64,000 nucleotides of DNA from Bacteroidota bacterium (GCA_018266845.1 JAFDZO010000003.1:1-64000), one strand, 5' to 3'; positions 9,727-19,313 are shown, numbered from the stretch's first letter. The notes: generated by a model not told the origin, from the sequence alone. Numbers and translations: made by a program.

Positions 9727-10827
9727 ATGGTAATTTTCGCTCTCTCAATCATAGCGCTCTATTTTTTAACTCATCTCTTCTTGAGATTTGGGCTGCAAAA
9801 ATCAATTTCTCTTCGCATTGTAAATCCAAACCCCAAAAATAAAGTAAGCATAGTAGTTGCAGCAAAAAATGAGGAAAAAATTATTTCCAAATGTATTGCA
9901 TCACTCAAAGAGCTTTCGTATCCGAAGGAAAATCTCGAAATTTTTCTCATCAATGACAAATCAACTGACACCACTAAAGAAATAATGCTAAAGGAAACGG
10001 AAGGATTAGATTATTTTAAGGTAATAGATTCAAGCAGTGAAAATGGCAGCAATCTTAAAGGAAAAGCGAATGCGCTGGATACCGCTATAAAGCAGGCAAA
10101 GGGAGAGTTTATTCTCGGTACGGATGCAGACTGTCTCGTAAATAAAGACTGGGTACAGGAAACTATTAAATACTATGATGATGAAACCGCTATGGTATGC
10201 GGAATAACGTATATAAATTTTTCCCAATCTGTTTTTCACAAAATGCAGGCGCTCGATTGGGTATATTTGCAAACTTTAGCATCTGCTAGCTCAGGGATTA
10301 ACATGACACTAAGCTGCATAGGTAATAACTTGTCATTCAGAAAAGAAACTTACGGGAAACTTGGAGGATATGGAAACATAAAGTTTTCAGTTACGGAAGA
10401 CTTAGCACTGATGCAGGAAATGCACGCTAAAAATTATATTATAAAATACCCGATAAACAAAAACTCACTTGTTGAAACACAGGCATGCAAAAATCTGGAT
10501 GAGCTTTTCAAGCAAAAAAGAAGGTGGTTCAGAGGCGGGTTAAAAATAAACATGCTTGGTCTTCTGCTCGGAATTGAAATGTATCCGGTGAACTTGCTGC
10601 TTATCTTCGGATTGTTCTTTCTAAATTGGAAAATATACCTTTTGTTTCTATTGATAAAAATGATTTCCGAGATAGTTCTTATCTCAAAACCAATGAGCAT
10701 TTATAAATTTACTTTGCTTTACAAATATTTTATACACTTCCAATTTTTCTTTGCGTTCTATGGGCTTGCCCTCCCCTGGACATTTTTGTTCAACACTAAA
10801 ATTCACTGGAAGGATAGAAAATTTTAA
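9727..10827 (+). CDS. Membrane glycosyltransferase, family 2
   Basis: Inverting GT-A glycosyltransferase anchored in the inner membrane, adding sugars from nucleotide donors to a lipid or polysaccharide; the substrate cannot be read from the sequence. Residues 1-20 are a membrane helix. The nucleotide-binding start is VVAAKNEEKIISKCIASL, the metal-binding DxD is D133-A-D135, the catalytic-base TED is at 223-225, and QxxRW is Q263-K-R-R266-W267, as in processive or ceramide-type GT2 enzymes. Two to three hydrophobic helices follow residue 270. Its stop codon overlaps that of the convergent gene at 10824 in a shared TTAA. Confidence 0.88.
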   Translation: MVIFALSIIALYFLTHLFLRFGLQKSISLRIVNPNPKNKVSIVVAAKNEEKIISKCIASLKELSYPKENLEIFLINDKSTDTTKEIMLKETEGLDYFKVIDSSSENGSNLKGKANALDTAIKQAKGEFILGTDADCLVNKDWVQETIKYYDDETAMVCGITYINFSQSVFHKMQALDWVYLQTLASASSGINMTLSCIGNNLSFRKETYGKLGGYGNIKFSVTEDLALMQEMHAKNYIIKYPINKNSLVETQACKNLDELFKQKRRWFRGGLKINMLGLLLGIEMYPVNLLLIFGLFFLNWKIYLLFLLIKMISEIVLISKPMSIYKFTLLYKYFIHFQFFFAFYGLALPWTFLFNTKIHWKDRKF

Positions 10828-11435
10828 AATTTCACTACCGGAAAATGAAATCTTGTATTAACGCTAAAAGTTGAATAAGATTTTGAATAAGAGTACTTTG
10901 CATATATATCAAAAATATACAGAGTGAAACCAAGCCCTCCTCCATATGCAAATTCACTTCGGCTCAACTCTACTCCGGGGATTGAGATTCCGTCAGGGCT
11001 GATAGTTGTCGAAGCGTTTATATACTTAGCTTCGAGAGTTGCAAAAGGAATAGTGAAATTCGTTTTTAAAAATTTTGAAAGAATAATATCAACACTTCCG
11101 CCAAATGAAGTTACCTTTGTATCATAGGTATTTAGAAGATAACTGTTCATAAATTCATCCTTGCCGTGATGTTTTGCAACCTCAAGTAACGCTCCTATAA
11201 CAAACGGATATATTTTTTTCGAAGAATATTCAAGCCTCACTCCAAATTGCGGAGCAATTTTTGAAGATGTCGAAAAATCACCTGTTGGGTAAACTGCTGA
11301 AAGTGTAGGAGAAATAAAAATTCCTCCGGGATTAGCCGTGCCTCTTTTCCCTGAAACGGGTGTAGAGTCCTGCTGACTGAATAATAAAACGGGCGAAATG
11401 CAAAAAATTATTGCGAAGAAAAGTTTTAGGTTCAT
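10824..11435 (-). CDS. Predicted outer-membrane beta-barrel protein
   Basis: A 203-residue exported protein with a clear signal peptide (LKLFFAIIFCISPVLLFSQ) and a body of alternating amphipathic strands such as YIFDIYAKYSYSKSY, ending in an aromatic strand (TRFHFPVVKF). The glycine- and aromatic-rich segment SEFAYGGGLGFTLYIF is typical of small outer-membrane barrels. I cannot assign a family or substrate. It is the last gene of the minus-strand unit starting at 15344, nine bases beyond the DUF2520 gene. Confidence 0.7.
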   Translation of the reverse strand: MNLKLFFAIIFCISPVLLFSQQDSTPVSGKRGTANPGGIFISPTLSAVYPTGDFSTSSKIAPQFGVRLEYSSKKIYPFVIGALLEVAKHHGKDEFMNSYLLNTYDTKVTSFGGSVDIILSKFLKTNFTIPFATLEAKYINASTTISPDGISIPGVELSRSEFAYGGGLGFTLYIFDIYAKYSYSKSYSTFSVNTRFHFPVVKF

Positions 11436-11444
11436 TTGTTTTGT

Positions 11445-12350
11445 TTAATTTGCTCGTAGATATTTCTTCAACAGACTATCCAGTTTAGTTTTCTCTTTTT
11501 TATTTATACTACGTTTTGCCTCTGCAAGTTCTGCTGCAAGCAAACCGAAATTAAGATACAAATCATGCAGTCTTTTATCAGCCATCCCAAGTTCCTTTGC
11601 ATGTCTCTCAATGATTTTTATATCATTTCTATCTATAGGTCCTGTAAGTGATTTTGCAACTCCCTTTTGCTTTATATTAGCAAGAGTCTTCTTGATTATC
11701 GGTTCATAAATCTCGTACACTTTTTTCTCATCTGCCCCAATTTTCTTTAAAATCTTAGAAGCCGCGTAAACAAGCCCCACAAGATAATTCGACGCAAACA
11801 CAGAAATCGTGTGATACAAAAATTTGTCCTTAGCATTAATTTTAATAATGCCTGAATGAAAATCCTTCGCTATATTTTTTACATAGCCTGAAGCAGTTTT
11901 CCCGCCTTCAATTCCAAAAAAAATATTCTCCAAATCACTTCCGCCGGCTGCTATATTTCCGAAAGTTTGTATTGGGTGAAACGAAACACAATTTGCAGCC
12001 GGAACATTCAGCATTTTGAAAACATGCGATGAAAGCGAACCGGAAATCTGAATAAAAATCTTGTTCTTTAAATTAAGTCCCGGTTTCTTTATTTCGCTAA
12101 TTGCAGCATCAATTAAAGAATCCTGAACCATTAAGAAAATTACGTCTGATTCGTTCAAAAACTCATATTCAATTTTGCGTGAAACCCTTACTTTATTTTT
12201 TAAAAGGGTTTCAGATAGATTTTTTTGCTTTCCTAAATTTCTGCCGGTAACAAACTCTAATGAGTATCTCTTCTTTAGTAATTCGTAAACAAAAGCAGAG
12301 CCTGTTTTACCTGAGCCAATTAAATAGATTTTTTTCTTTTTAAAATTCAT
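11445..12350 (-). CDS. Rossmann-fold NAD(P)-binding DUF2520 protein
   Basis: Predicted oxidoreductase of the Rossmann-like/DUF2520 family, with the layout of 6-phosphogluconate-dehydrogenase-type enzymes. The dinucleotide-binding loop IGSGKTGSAF is at residues 11-20. A helical C-terminal half follows, with the family-typical stretch KDKFLYHTISVFASNYLVGL and TGPIDRNDIKIIERH. The domain is known in some organisms next to ketopantoate metabolism, but its reaction is not established. The start codon overlaps the end of dtd by four bases, so the genes are translationally coupled. Confidence 0.85.
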   Translation of the reverse strand: MNFKKKKIYLIGSGKTGSAFVYELLKKRYSLEFVTGRNLGKQKNLSETLLKNKVRVSRKIEYEFLNESDVIFLMVQDSLIDAAISEIKKPGLNLKNKIFIQISGSLSSHVFKMLNVPAANCVSFHPIQTFGNIAAGGSDLENIFFGIEGGKTASGYVKNIAKDFHSGIIKINAKDKFLYHTISVFASNYLVGLVYAASKILKKIGADEKKVYEIYEPIIKKTLANIKQKGVAKSLTGPIDRNDIKIIERHAKELGMADKRLHDLYLNFGLLAAELAEAKRSINKKEKTKLDSLLKKYLRAN

Positions 12351-12793
12351 CTTTCCAGAATTATTGTAACCGGTCCGTCATTTACTAAACCCACTTTCAT
12401 ATCGGCAGCGAAAACGCCTGTTTTTATTTTTTCTTTGCCGAGCAATATTTTCAGCTCCGTTACCATTAGTTCGTAAAGTTCATTCGCCCTTTCGGGTTTT
12501 TCAGCAAGAACAAAACTCGGCCTGTTTCCGCTTTTCCCGTTATCCGCGCAGAGTGTAAATTGAGATATTACTAATATCTCACCCTGAATAGCTTTAACGC
12601 TTAAATTCATCTTGCCCTGTTCATCGGAAAATATTCGCAAATCTGCAATTTTTTTCGAAAGATATTTCGCCTGCTCTTCGTTATCGCCGCTCTTAACTCC
12701 TAAAAGAACTAAAAGCCCTTTACTAATTTTGCCGTAGAGAATGTTATCAATCGTAACAGATGCTTCCGATACTCTTTGAATTACTGCTATCAT
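12347..12793 (-). CDS. dtd: D-aminoacyl-tRNA deacylase
   Basis: Cytoplasmic proofreading enzyme that removes D-amino acids (and glycine) from mischarged tRNA. The start MIAVIQRVSEASVTID is the family N-terminus. SQFTLCAD at residues 77-84 and NDGPVT at 138-143, with the cross-subunit Gly-Pro pair at 140-141, are the two active-site motifs. The 148-residue length is standard. It overlaps both prmC and the DUF2520 gene by four bases. Confidence 0.96.
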   Translation of the reverse strand: MIAVIQRVSEASVTIDNILYGKISKGLLVLLGVKSGDNEEQAKYLSKKIADLRIFSDEQGKMNLSVKAIQGEILVISQFTLCADNGKSGNRPSFVLAEKPERANELYELMVTELKILLGKEKIKTGVFAADMKVGLVNDGPVTIILER

Positions 12794-13671
12794 TTAGTTA
12801 CCTCAAGCACTCTGTGGTTATCACTATAGTCTTTGAAAAACTCCCCCTGAATTTCTTTAAACTCGTTTAGAAGATTTTCAAGCGCACTCTTTTGATTATA
12901 AGCTATCTCAAAAAATAATTTTCCTGTGATAACCGGATTTGTATAAAGCTCAATTATTTTTTTATAAAAACTTAATCCGTCTTTAAAATCAGTCAACGAT
13001 ATAGAAGGCTCAAACTTGTTTACTTCTTCATCAAGAGATTCAAATTCATTAAAAGGAATGTACGGAGGATTTGAAACAATGTAATCTATATCTTTGCTGA
13101 AATTTTCAATAGTAAAAACATCTTTTTCTACAAACGAGATTTTATTTTTATCCCCGCCAAGCTTTTCAAGGTTAGATTCTGCGACTTCCAAAGCTCCTTT
13201 GGAAACATCAATGCCTACAATATTGTAGTCTATGTTTAGCCCATCAATTTTTTTTCCCAGCGCAATTGCAATGCAGCCTGAACCGGTCCCAATATCCAGA
13301 ATACTCACATAACTTTTTCCAGAGTTTTTAATATCTTCTAAGATTTTTTCAACAAGGATTTCTGTCTCCTGCCTTGGTATCAATACGTTTTCATTTACTC
13401 TGAAACGATAACCGAAAAAATAAGCATTACCTGTAATATATTGCAGCGGCTCATAATTCAATCTTCTTTTAAACCATTGGCGATACAACTCAAGTTCACT
13501 TTTTGTAAGCGGTTTTTCAAAATCAAGATACAGCTTTACTCTGTCGCAATCCATCACTTCGCAAAGCATCAGTTCAACATTCAGCCTTGGATTAGAAATA
13601 TTTTTTTTTGCTAATAGCTCAGTTGAAGATTTTATTATATCTAAAATTGTCGGATTAGAAATTCTTTCCAT
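12790..13671 (-). CDS. prmC: Peptide chain release factor N5-glutamine methyltransferase
   Basis: S-adenosylmethionine-dependent enzyme that methylates the GGQ glutamine of release factors, raising termination efficiency. The helical N-terminal domain ends with GNAYFFGYRF and VNENVLIPRQETE, the family linker. The SAM-binding motif LDIGTGSGCIAIAL is at 125-138 and the catalytic NPPY at 201-204. Length 293 is typical. Its usual neighbour prfA is not in the window. Here it sits between an amidohydrolase-like lipoprotein gene (sharing base 13671) and dtd. Confidence 0.95.
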   Translation of the reverse strand: MERISNPTILDIIKSSTELLAKKNISNPRLNVELMLCEVMDCDRVKLYLDFEKPLTKSELELYRQWFKRRLNYEPLQYITGNAYFFGYRFRVNENVLIPRQETEILVEKILEDIKNSGKSYVSILDIGTGSGCIAIALGKKIDGLNIDYNIVGIDVSKGALEVAESNLEKLGGDKNKISFVEKDVFTIENFSKDIDYIVSNPPYIPFNEFESLDEEVNKFEPSISLTDFKDGLSFYKKIIELYTNPVITGKLFFEIAYNQKSALENLLNEFKEIQGEFFKDYSDNHRVLEVTK

Positions 13672-15344
13672 TAATTAGCGATAGTTCTGGAATCGTAAAC
13701 AACTTTCCCGTTTATTATAGTCATTAAAACTTTTGTGTCTAACAGTTTTTTAACATCTGAATTGAAAATATCGTTGGAGATTACGACCATATCACAGAAC
13801 TTATCTTTTTCTATGCTGCCTTTTACTGACTCTTCAAATCCGGCAAAAGCGGGGTAGAGAGTGTACGACTTCAACGCCTCGAGCAATGACAACTTTTGTT
13901 CCTGTCCTGCAAAAACTATATTAGTATCAACCAACTGCCTTGATACAAGATAGTACATCTGGATAAAAGGATTAATTTGGTTGTAAGGAAATTCAGAACC
14001 TGTAAGTATGTATCCCGAAGACTTTTGCATAGAGTTCCACAATCCTGATTTTTTGCTGACATCAGGATTAATAAGCTGGGGAATGACCGTCATATCAAGC
14101 AGTGTCTTTTCAGGATTTACACTTGGAATAATTTTTAACTCCTTCAGCCTGTTTACATCAGCAGGGTCGGTAAATTCTACCGAGCTTAAAATTGTTCTGT
14201 GATCTTTCGGATTTTTGTCTTTGAGAATTTTTTCAATCGCATTTAGAGAACTATTGAATGCCCTGTCTCCAACCGTCTTCACGCTGAACTGAAAATTTTT
14301 CTCAATCGCCTGCTTAAATATTTTTTCTATTACAAATTCATCACTATAAGGAATTTTTCTTTTCGGGTCTTCCTTATAATCATCTTTCATTGCGGCATCC
14401 TGAATATCAAAACCTCCGTCGTAATCCAGACAAACCGAACGGACAGTCAGCTTATCTTTGTAATTTACTTCTATTCCTTTTTTCAGATAATCTTCAAACA
14501 GCTTATCATCACCTGTTAAAATTCCATACATTCTTATAGGAAAATTCCCCTTATCAATCAGTTCTTTAAAAACTTCCAGCCCGCCTTCACCTATGCTTCT
14601 ATCGTGCACTTCCGTTATACCGTATTTAAGCAGTTCCTTCACGCCTTTTCCTACTTGAGTAACTCTTTCTTCATGGGAGATTTCAGGGAGTTTCTCTTTA
14701 ACAATATCGGTTGCATCATCCACAAATATTCCCATTAACTCGCCTTTATCATTTTTTACAATCTCACCTTCACCCTTGACCTGAGTTTTATCATCAATTG
14801 CAAGTGTTGACATCAGTTTTGAATTTACAAAAGCAAGGCTGGCATCAAAGTTAACAAGATAAATTCCGTTATTTGACGAAATAGAGTCAAGGAAGTATTT
14901 GTTTAATCTGTCCTGCTCCTGTTCCGAAAGAAATCCTTCAATTAGTCCTATGCCTCCTAAAATTTCTCCTGCCTTCAAAGTTTTAACTCTTTCAGACAGG
15001 GCAATCTTTAAGTCATTCAGGTTTCTTACATAATACAAATTCACATAATTGAGATTTTCGGAAAATTCAATCAAAGAACCGTTTGCATCTATTAATCCCG
15101 GGATAACAACAGCTCCTTTAAGGTCAACGTTATTGGCTCCGCTATATTTCTCAGTTATTGTTTTGGTATTCCCGGTTTCAATAATTTTTCCGTCTTTTAC
15201 AGCAACAGCCTCAACAAGGGTGTTGTTGTTATCCATCGTATATATTTTGCCGTTAGTAAAAATCGTATCCGGTTTTTTAGAGCATGAACAAAGTGTAACA
15301 ACTAAAACAAAAAATAACGTAATGTTAAAAATATTTTTACTCAT
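13671..15344 (-). CDS. Amidohydrolase-3 (YtcJ-like) lipoprotein without metal ligands
   Basis: The overall layout is that of YtcJ-type amidohydrolases: TNGKIYTMDNNN at the start, PGLID near residue 82, VGDRAF at 358 and a C-terminal GKVVYDSR. A lipobox LCSC (C21 as lipidated residue) replaces the usual cytoplasmic start, so the protein should sit on a membrane. The metal ligands are missing: the PGLIDxHxH pair reads N88 and S90, the histidine before xxGDRA is K356, the histidine after HRxxIE is S388, and the GSD aspartate is E451. I infer a catalytically dead relative or one with a changed reaction. It heads the operon that includes prmC and dtd. Confidence 0.8.
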   Translation of the reverse strand: MSKNIFNITLFFVLVVTLCSCSKKPDTIFTNGKIYTMDNNNTLVEAVAVKDGKIIETGNTKTITEKYSGANNVDLKGAVVIPGLIDANGSLIEFSENLNYVNLYYVRNLNDLKIALSERVKTLKAGEILGGIGLIEGFLSEQEQDRLNKYFLDSISSNNGIYLVNFDASLAFVNSKLMSTLAIDDKTQVKGEGEIVKNDKGELMGIFVDDATDIVKEKLPEISHEERVTQVGKGVKELLKYGITEVHDRSIGEGGLEVFKELIDKGNFPIRMYGILTGDDKLFEDYLKKGIEVNYKDKLTVRSVCLDYDGGFDIQDAAMKDDYKEDPKRKIPYSDEFVIEKIFKQAIEKNFQFSVKTVGDRAFNSSLNAIEKILKDKNPKDHRTILSSVEFTDPADVNRLKELKIIPSVNPEKTLLDMTVIPQLINPDVSKKSGLWNSMQKSSGYILTGSEFPYNQINPFIQMYYLVSRQLVDTNIVFAGQEQKLSLLEALKSYTLYPAFAGFEESVKGSIEKDKFCDMVVISNDIFNSDVKKLLDTKVLMTIINGKVVYDSRTIAN

Positions 15345-15414
15345 TCTAAATAGTTTAAAATATAATAGTAATTTCGTATTTGAATTAAAATTTAATAATT
15401 TTAAGAGAGAAAAT

Positions 15415-16335
15415 TTACTCTGACGCTAAATTTTTTAATCTGATAAATTCTTCAGTTATCCTCACGGCATTAATTTTAGCCGTAAATTCCTCGGCAGCAT
15501 TTATTGCTTTAAGAGCGCTTTTCTTATCGCCCATATCAATATATGTTGCTGCGATAAGAGCATAAGTTTCGCAAAGCATTAGCATATTGCTTTGCCTCAG
15601 ATAAATATCAAGCACTTCCGAATAAATTTTCAAAGCATCGGAATAATTTTTCTGAAGCCTTTTTATTGAGCCTAATATATTTTTGGCAAATGCAAGGCTT
15701 GCCTCATCTTTAACGGTGTCTGTATATTTCTTTTTTATTTCAATTGACTGCAATACATAGTCAAATGCAATATCAACATTCTTAAGCATTAATTCCGTCG
15801 TAGCAAGATTCGTATATGCTGCACCAAGACCTTTTATGTCATTCAATTTTTCCTTAAGAGGAATCGAACGCAGATAATAAGTTTTTGCCGATTCAAAGTC
15901 ATCTTTGGAATAATATAAATTGCCCAAGTTATTCAAAAGCTTTGCAGTGAAGGTATCATAACCGTTTTTCTCGGAAATTTCAAGCGCAGCAAATGTATTC
16001 TTCAAAGCATCGGAAGAGTTTCCCAAATACGCAAGGTTCATTCCCAGCAGGCTCAACGCGTTCATTTGGGATTCTTTATCATCTAAAGTTTCATAAATAG
16101 GCAGCGCAGCCTTAAGATGCTTTACGCTATCGGGATAATTTCCCAGAGCAGTATAAACTCTTCCAAGCTGATAATGAGCCGCAGCCTCAGCCTCTTTATA
16201 CTCTGTTTCCGCAGCGGAATTCAAAGCCCTGATAAGAAGCTCAAGAGATATTTCAGGAGAATTTTCAAGAACAGAAACAGCCCTCGCAACAAGCTTATCA
16301 ATTTTTCTTTTCCCGCTGCTCAAATTATCAATCAC
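15415..16335 (-). CDS. Tetratricopeptide-repeat protein
   Basis: A 306-residue cytoplasmic protein made almost wholly of TPR units, for example HYQLGRVYTALGNYPDSVKH, LSLLGMNLAYLGNSSDALKN, LNNLGNLYYSKDDFESAKTY and YTNLATTELMLKNVDIAFDY. About six helical pairs form a scaffold for protein-protein contact. No enzyme, membrane or DNA-binding domain is visible. The start is GTG at 16333-16335, preceded by AAAAGGA on the minus strand; no in-frame ATG is nearby. Partner unknown. Confidence 0.82.
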   Translation of the reverse strand: MIDNLSSGKRKIDKLVARAVSVLENSPEISLELLIRALNSAAETEYKEAEAAAHYQLGRVYTALGNYPDSVKHLKAALPIYETLDDKESQMNALSLLGMNLAYLGNSSDALKNTFAALEISEKNGYDTFTAKLLNNLGNLYYSKDDFESAKTYYLRSIPLKEKLNDIKGLGAAYTNLATTELMLKNVDIAFDYVLQSIEIKKKYTDTVKDEASLAFAKNILGSIKRLQKNYSDALKIYSEVLDIYLRQSNMLMLCETYALIAATYIDMGDKKSALKAINAAEEFTAKINAVRITEEFIRLKNLASE

Positions 16336-16450
16336 ATGGTTTCCTTTTCAAAATTTCGCTTCTTATACAAAAATAATTGAATAAAAAACTACAATCATTG
16401 CCAAATTTCACCCTTGAGAAAATTTCAAAAAATGAGTAACTTATAGTTTT

Positions 16451-16524
16451 GCCGGAGTAGCTCAGGTGGTTAGAGCGTCGGAATCATAATCCGCAGGTCG
16501 GGGGTTCAAGTCCCTCCTCCGGTA
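16451..16524 (+). tRNA. tRNA with anticodon CAT (Met, or Ile2 if lysidine-modified)
   Basis: A 74-base cloverleaf: acceptor GCCGGAG with CTCCGGT (G-U at the first pair), D-arm GCTC/GAGC, anticodon loop ATCATAA with CAT, T-arm GGGGG TTCAAGT CCCTC, discriminator A. CCA is not encoded. The anticodon stem has one unpaired outer position. The first pair is a G-U wobble, not a C-A mismatch, and the initiator anticodon-stem GGG/CCC is absent, so an initiator role is unlikely. Elongator Met and Ile2 cannot be separated by eye. It stands alone, 75 bases before the next gene. Confidence 0.95.
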
Positions 16525-16598
16525 CTCATTTCCTCCAATTTTTTTCCTTATCACATTCAAGTTTAATTCGTATTTTAAAGCATTAAACCATCCCTACT

Positions 16599-19313
16599 TT
16601 GAAAATACTTGCTTTAAGCCGTGACATATCTTTGCTAAACTATGTTGACTATATTTTGTACAAAGACTACAAAATTGTAAAATCAACATCATTAGAAAAC
16701 CTTGATTCAGAATTAAACAGCTTTGATTTAATTATCATTGATCTCCCCTGTCTTGAAAGCAATCACCTGCTGCAAAGTATGGTAAAAGAATGCAGCAATA
16801 TTCCGCTGGTAATTCTCACAGAGGATAAGTCTGCTCCTATGCTAAACAGCTTGAAAAATGATTTTTTCATTAAGCCTGTTTTGAAAGAACCTTTAAGCAA
16901 GAAGGAATTAAAGGAAGCCGTAAAGGAAATATTAAAGAAAAAGAAACCGAAAAAAGATAAAGAGAAGCAGGAAGTATTTTTTGAAAATTATTTCCAATCC
17001 CCTTTAGAAAATATTGTTAACGAAAGCAAGGTGGTTTTTTTCAGAATCAGCGATTTACAGGATAAGCGAGTTGAATATATTTCAGACAATTACAAAAAAA
17101 TCTACAACGGAATCGAAAAGGTAAATACCTTAAAAGATTTTACCGGTGAGTATGAACAGCCTGTTATTTCTCACAATGCTCCGGTTTATCATGTTACTTA
17201 TCAGATAAAAAACTCTTCATCCTTTAGAATAGTAAAAGAAACCGGTATAGGAGTTTTTGATTCAAGCAAATATCTGACACATATAGTAGGCTGGATAACA
17301 GACTACACAAATGAATTTTTGCGCGCAAAGTTTTCCGCTTTTATTAAAATGGCAATTGCTTCAAAAACTGACTTTGCTAATATAGCCGATACTTTAAGTA
17401 AACTGGTTTACGACTTTTCACAGGAATTTTCCCACTGCGGTATTTCACTAAGCTTAATTTATAAAAACAAAGATTATTTCACGAAGGATTTTATCGCATC
17501 AGACTTTTCCGTCTCCTCCGATATTTCCAGTGAAGAGAAGAAAACAGGAGAAGTAATTTTATTTGCACCCGATAACTCCTTAAATGAAATACTGCAAGAG
17601 TTTTCAGAAACTCTTGCCGCGATAATATCTTCTTTAGATAATGTTAGCTCACTGAAAGAAAAATACTCAACTGAAACAGCAAAATTTACTCAGGAACTGA
17701 GTTTAACCTCCGGCAGGTTACAGCAGGCTGAAAGCGCTTTTCAGGATAAAGCCCGTTCTTATGATAATCTGAATGAACTATTCACCTCCGCAGTAAAAGA
17801 CAACAAATTACTTTCCGCAAAACTTAACCGGGCTGCTGTAATATTTGAAACAAACTCAGACGGAAAATTTCTTTCTGCAAACGAAAATTTCTACCGGGCA
17901 GTTAATGGAGATAAATCAAATTTTGCAGGAAAGTTCTTCGATGAAATATTTGAGAACTTAAACTGGCAGAATTTTCAATTTGAATTTTTCAACAATGCAA
18001 ATCAGGAGATAAAGCTAAAGCAAAAAGCCAGAGAAGGCAAAGCATTTTTTTTCAATTTTTTTGTTTCCCGTGAAGAAAGCGAAAACGGCTATAAATTTGT
18101 TTTCTACGGAAAAGATAATACTTCCTCAAAATCACTTGAGATTGAAATAAACAAGCAAGTTTCCGAGTATAATGTAAAAGTAAACGAGCTTATTGATTCA
18201 AAGCGGGTGAATGAACTCCTCTGGAACGAAATAGCAGCTCTCAAGGCAGAACTGAGCAGCAAAGAAGAGATGATTAAAAATTATGAGAAGTCTGTTTCAA
18301 ACAATGATGCTGAGCGTCAGGAAGAAAAGCAGAGATTCAAAGAAGAGAGCATGAGTTCAGGCGATAAAGAAAATGTCCCTGTAGAGACACATGATTCTGA
18401 TACTGAAAAAATAAAAGAAGTTGAAGAAGACAGCATATTTAAGAGTCTAAGGGGAATTGATTTCAAGGCAGGACTTGCAAATGCCGGCGATAATATAGAT
18501 ACCTACAATGAAATCCTTGTGAATTTTGAAAATGATTATGTTGATTTTTTACCTGACGTAAAAAATAAATATCTCTTAAACGAAAATGAGTATGTCAAAT
18601 CCCGCCTGTTAACTCTTGCTGAAGAAGCGAAGTATATAGGAGCGGATGATTTGGAAAAATCGGCATCACTTTTTCACGATAAGATAAATGATAACAAAGT
18701 AAATAATTTTGACTTTGAGTTGTCTGTTTTGGGTGTTCATTTGAATTTCACTCTTGATTCGATAAGAAAATATAAGGAAGATTATGAGACTAATAATCCG
18801 CCGGTTCATAGGGAAGAAAGTTCTTCTTTCGCGCAGCAGCAGATTATTGAAGAGCAAAATATAGAAGTAACCGAAGAGATAACTGAGGAAATAGCAAAAG
18901 TAGAAGTGGCAGAAGAAATAATAAAGGAAGAGATTTCATTAGAAAGTGAGCCGGAAATCATTCTGCCCATTCCTCCGGCGCAGGAAACTCAAACTGCATT
19001 AGAATCACAGGATGAAAACATAGAATCAAATTTTAATGAACTAATAGCTGAACCTACCGAAGAGAAAATTGAAGAAGGAATTATGCAGGAAACGGAAATA
19101 ACTGTGATAGAAGACAACCCTCTTTCGTTTTTAATAAACGATTTGAAAAGTTCTATACAAAACTCCGATGACATCTCAATTATTAAAGAGAAACTTTTTA
19201 AATTAAAATTTGAAAATCATGATTTCAGTAAAATAGAAAAAATAGAAACTCTTGAGAAAGACATCGAAAATGGCAATTTCCAGTCTGCTGCCAAAATATT
19301 GGAGCAGCTTTAA
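16599..19313 (+). CDS. Signal-transduction-like protein: degenerate receiver, PAS-like, coiled coil and HPt-like domains
   Basis: Residues 1-105 fold like a response-regulator receiver: phosphoacceptor-position D48 in LIIIDLPC, T74 and K92 in FIKPV, but the usual acidic pair reads R8-D9. Residues about 395-490 look like a PAS domain (FETNSDGKFLSANENFYRAV), flanked by coiled coil. Residues about 625-740 resemble a histidine-phosphotransfer domain, but the His site aligns with L671 in RLLTLAEEAKYIGADDLEKSA. The last 150 residues are strongly acidic and low-complexity. No kinase ATPase domain or output domain is seen. The start is TTG at 16599. It is convergent with rqcH, sharing TTAA at the stop codons. 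Function unknown; perhaps a phosphorelay-derived scaffold. Confidence 0.6.
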   Translation: MKILALSRDISLLNYVDYILYKDYKIVKSTSLENLDSELNSFDLIIIDLPCLESNHLLQSMVKECSNIPLVILTEDKSAPMLNSLKNDFFIKPVLKEPLSKKELKEAVKEILKKKKPKKDKEKQEVFFENYFQSPLENIVNESKVVFFRISDLQDKRVEYISDNYKKIYNGIEKVNTLKDFTGEYEQPVISHNAPVYHVTYQIKNSSSFRIVKETGIGVFDSSKYLTHIVGWITDYTNEFLRAKFSAFIKMAIASKTDFANIADTLSKLVYDFSQEFSHCGISLSLIYKNKDYFTKDFIASDFSVSSDISSEEKKTGEVILFAPDNSLNEILQEFSETLAAIISSLDNVSSLKEKYSTETAKFTQELSLTSGRLQQAESAFQDKARSYDNLNELFTSAVKDNKLLSAKLNRAAVIFETNSDGKFLSANENFYRAVNGDKSNFAGKFFDEIFENLNWQNFQFEFFNNANQEIKLKQKAREGKAFFFNFFVSREESENGYKFVFYGKDNTSSKSLEIEINKQVSEYNVKVNELIDSKRVNELLWNEIAALKAELSSKEEMIKNYEKSVSNNDAERQEEKQRFKEESMSSGDKENVPVETHDSDTEKIKEVEEDSIFKSLRGIDFKAGLANAGDNIDTYNEILVNFENDYVDFLPDVKNKYLLNENEYVKSRLLTLAEEAKYIGADDLEKSASLFHDKINDNKVNNFDFELSVLGVHLNFTLDSIRKYKEDYETNNPPVHREESSSFAQQQIIEEQNIEVTEEITEEIAKVEVAEEIIKEEISLESEPEIILPIPPAQETQTALESQDENIESNFNELIAEPTEEKIEEGIMQETEITVIEDNPLSFLINDLKSSIQNSDDISIIKEKLFKLKFENHDFSKIEKIETLEKDIENGNFQSAAKILEQL

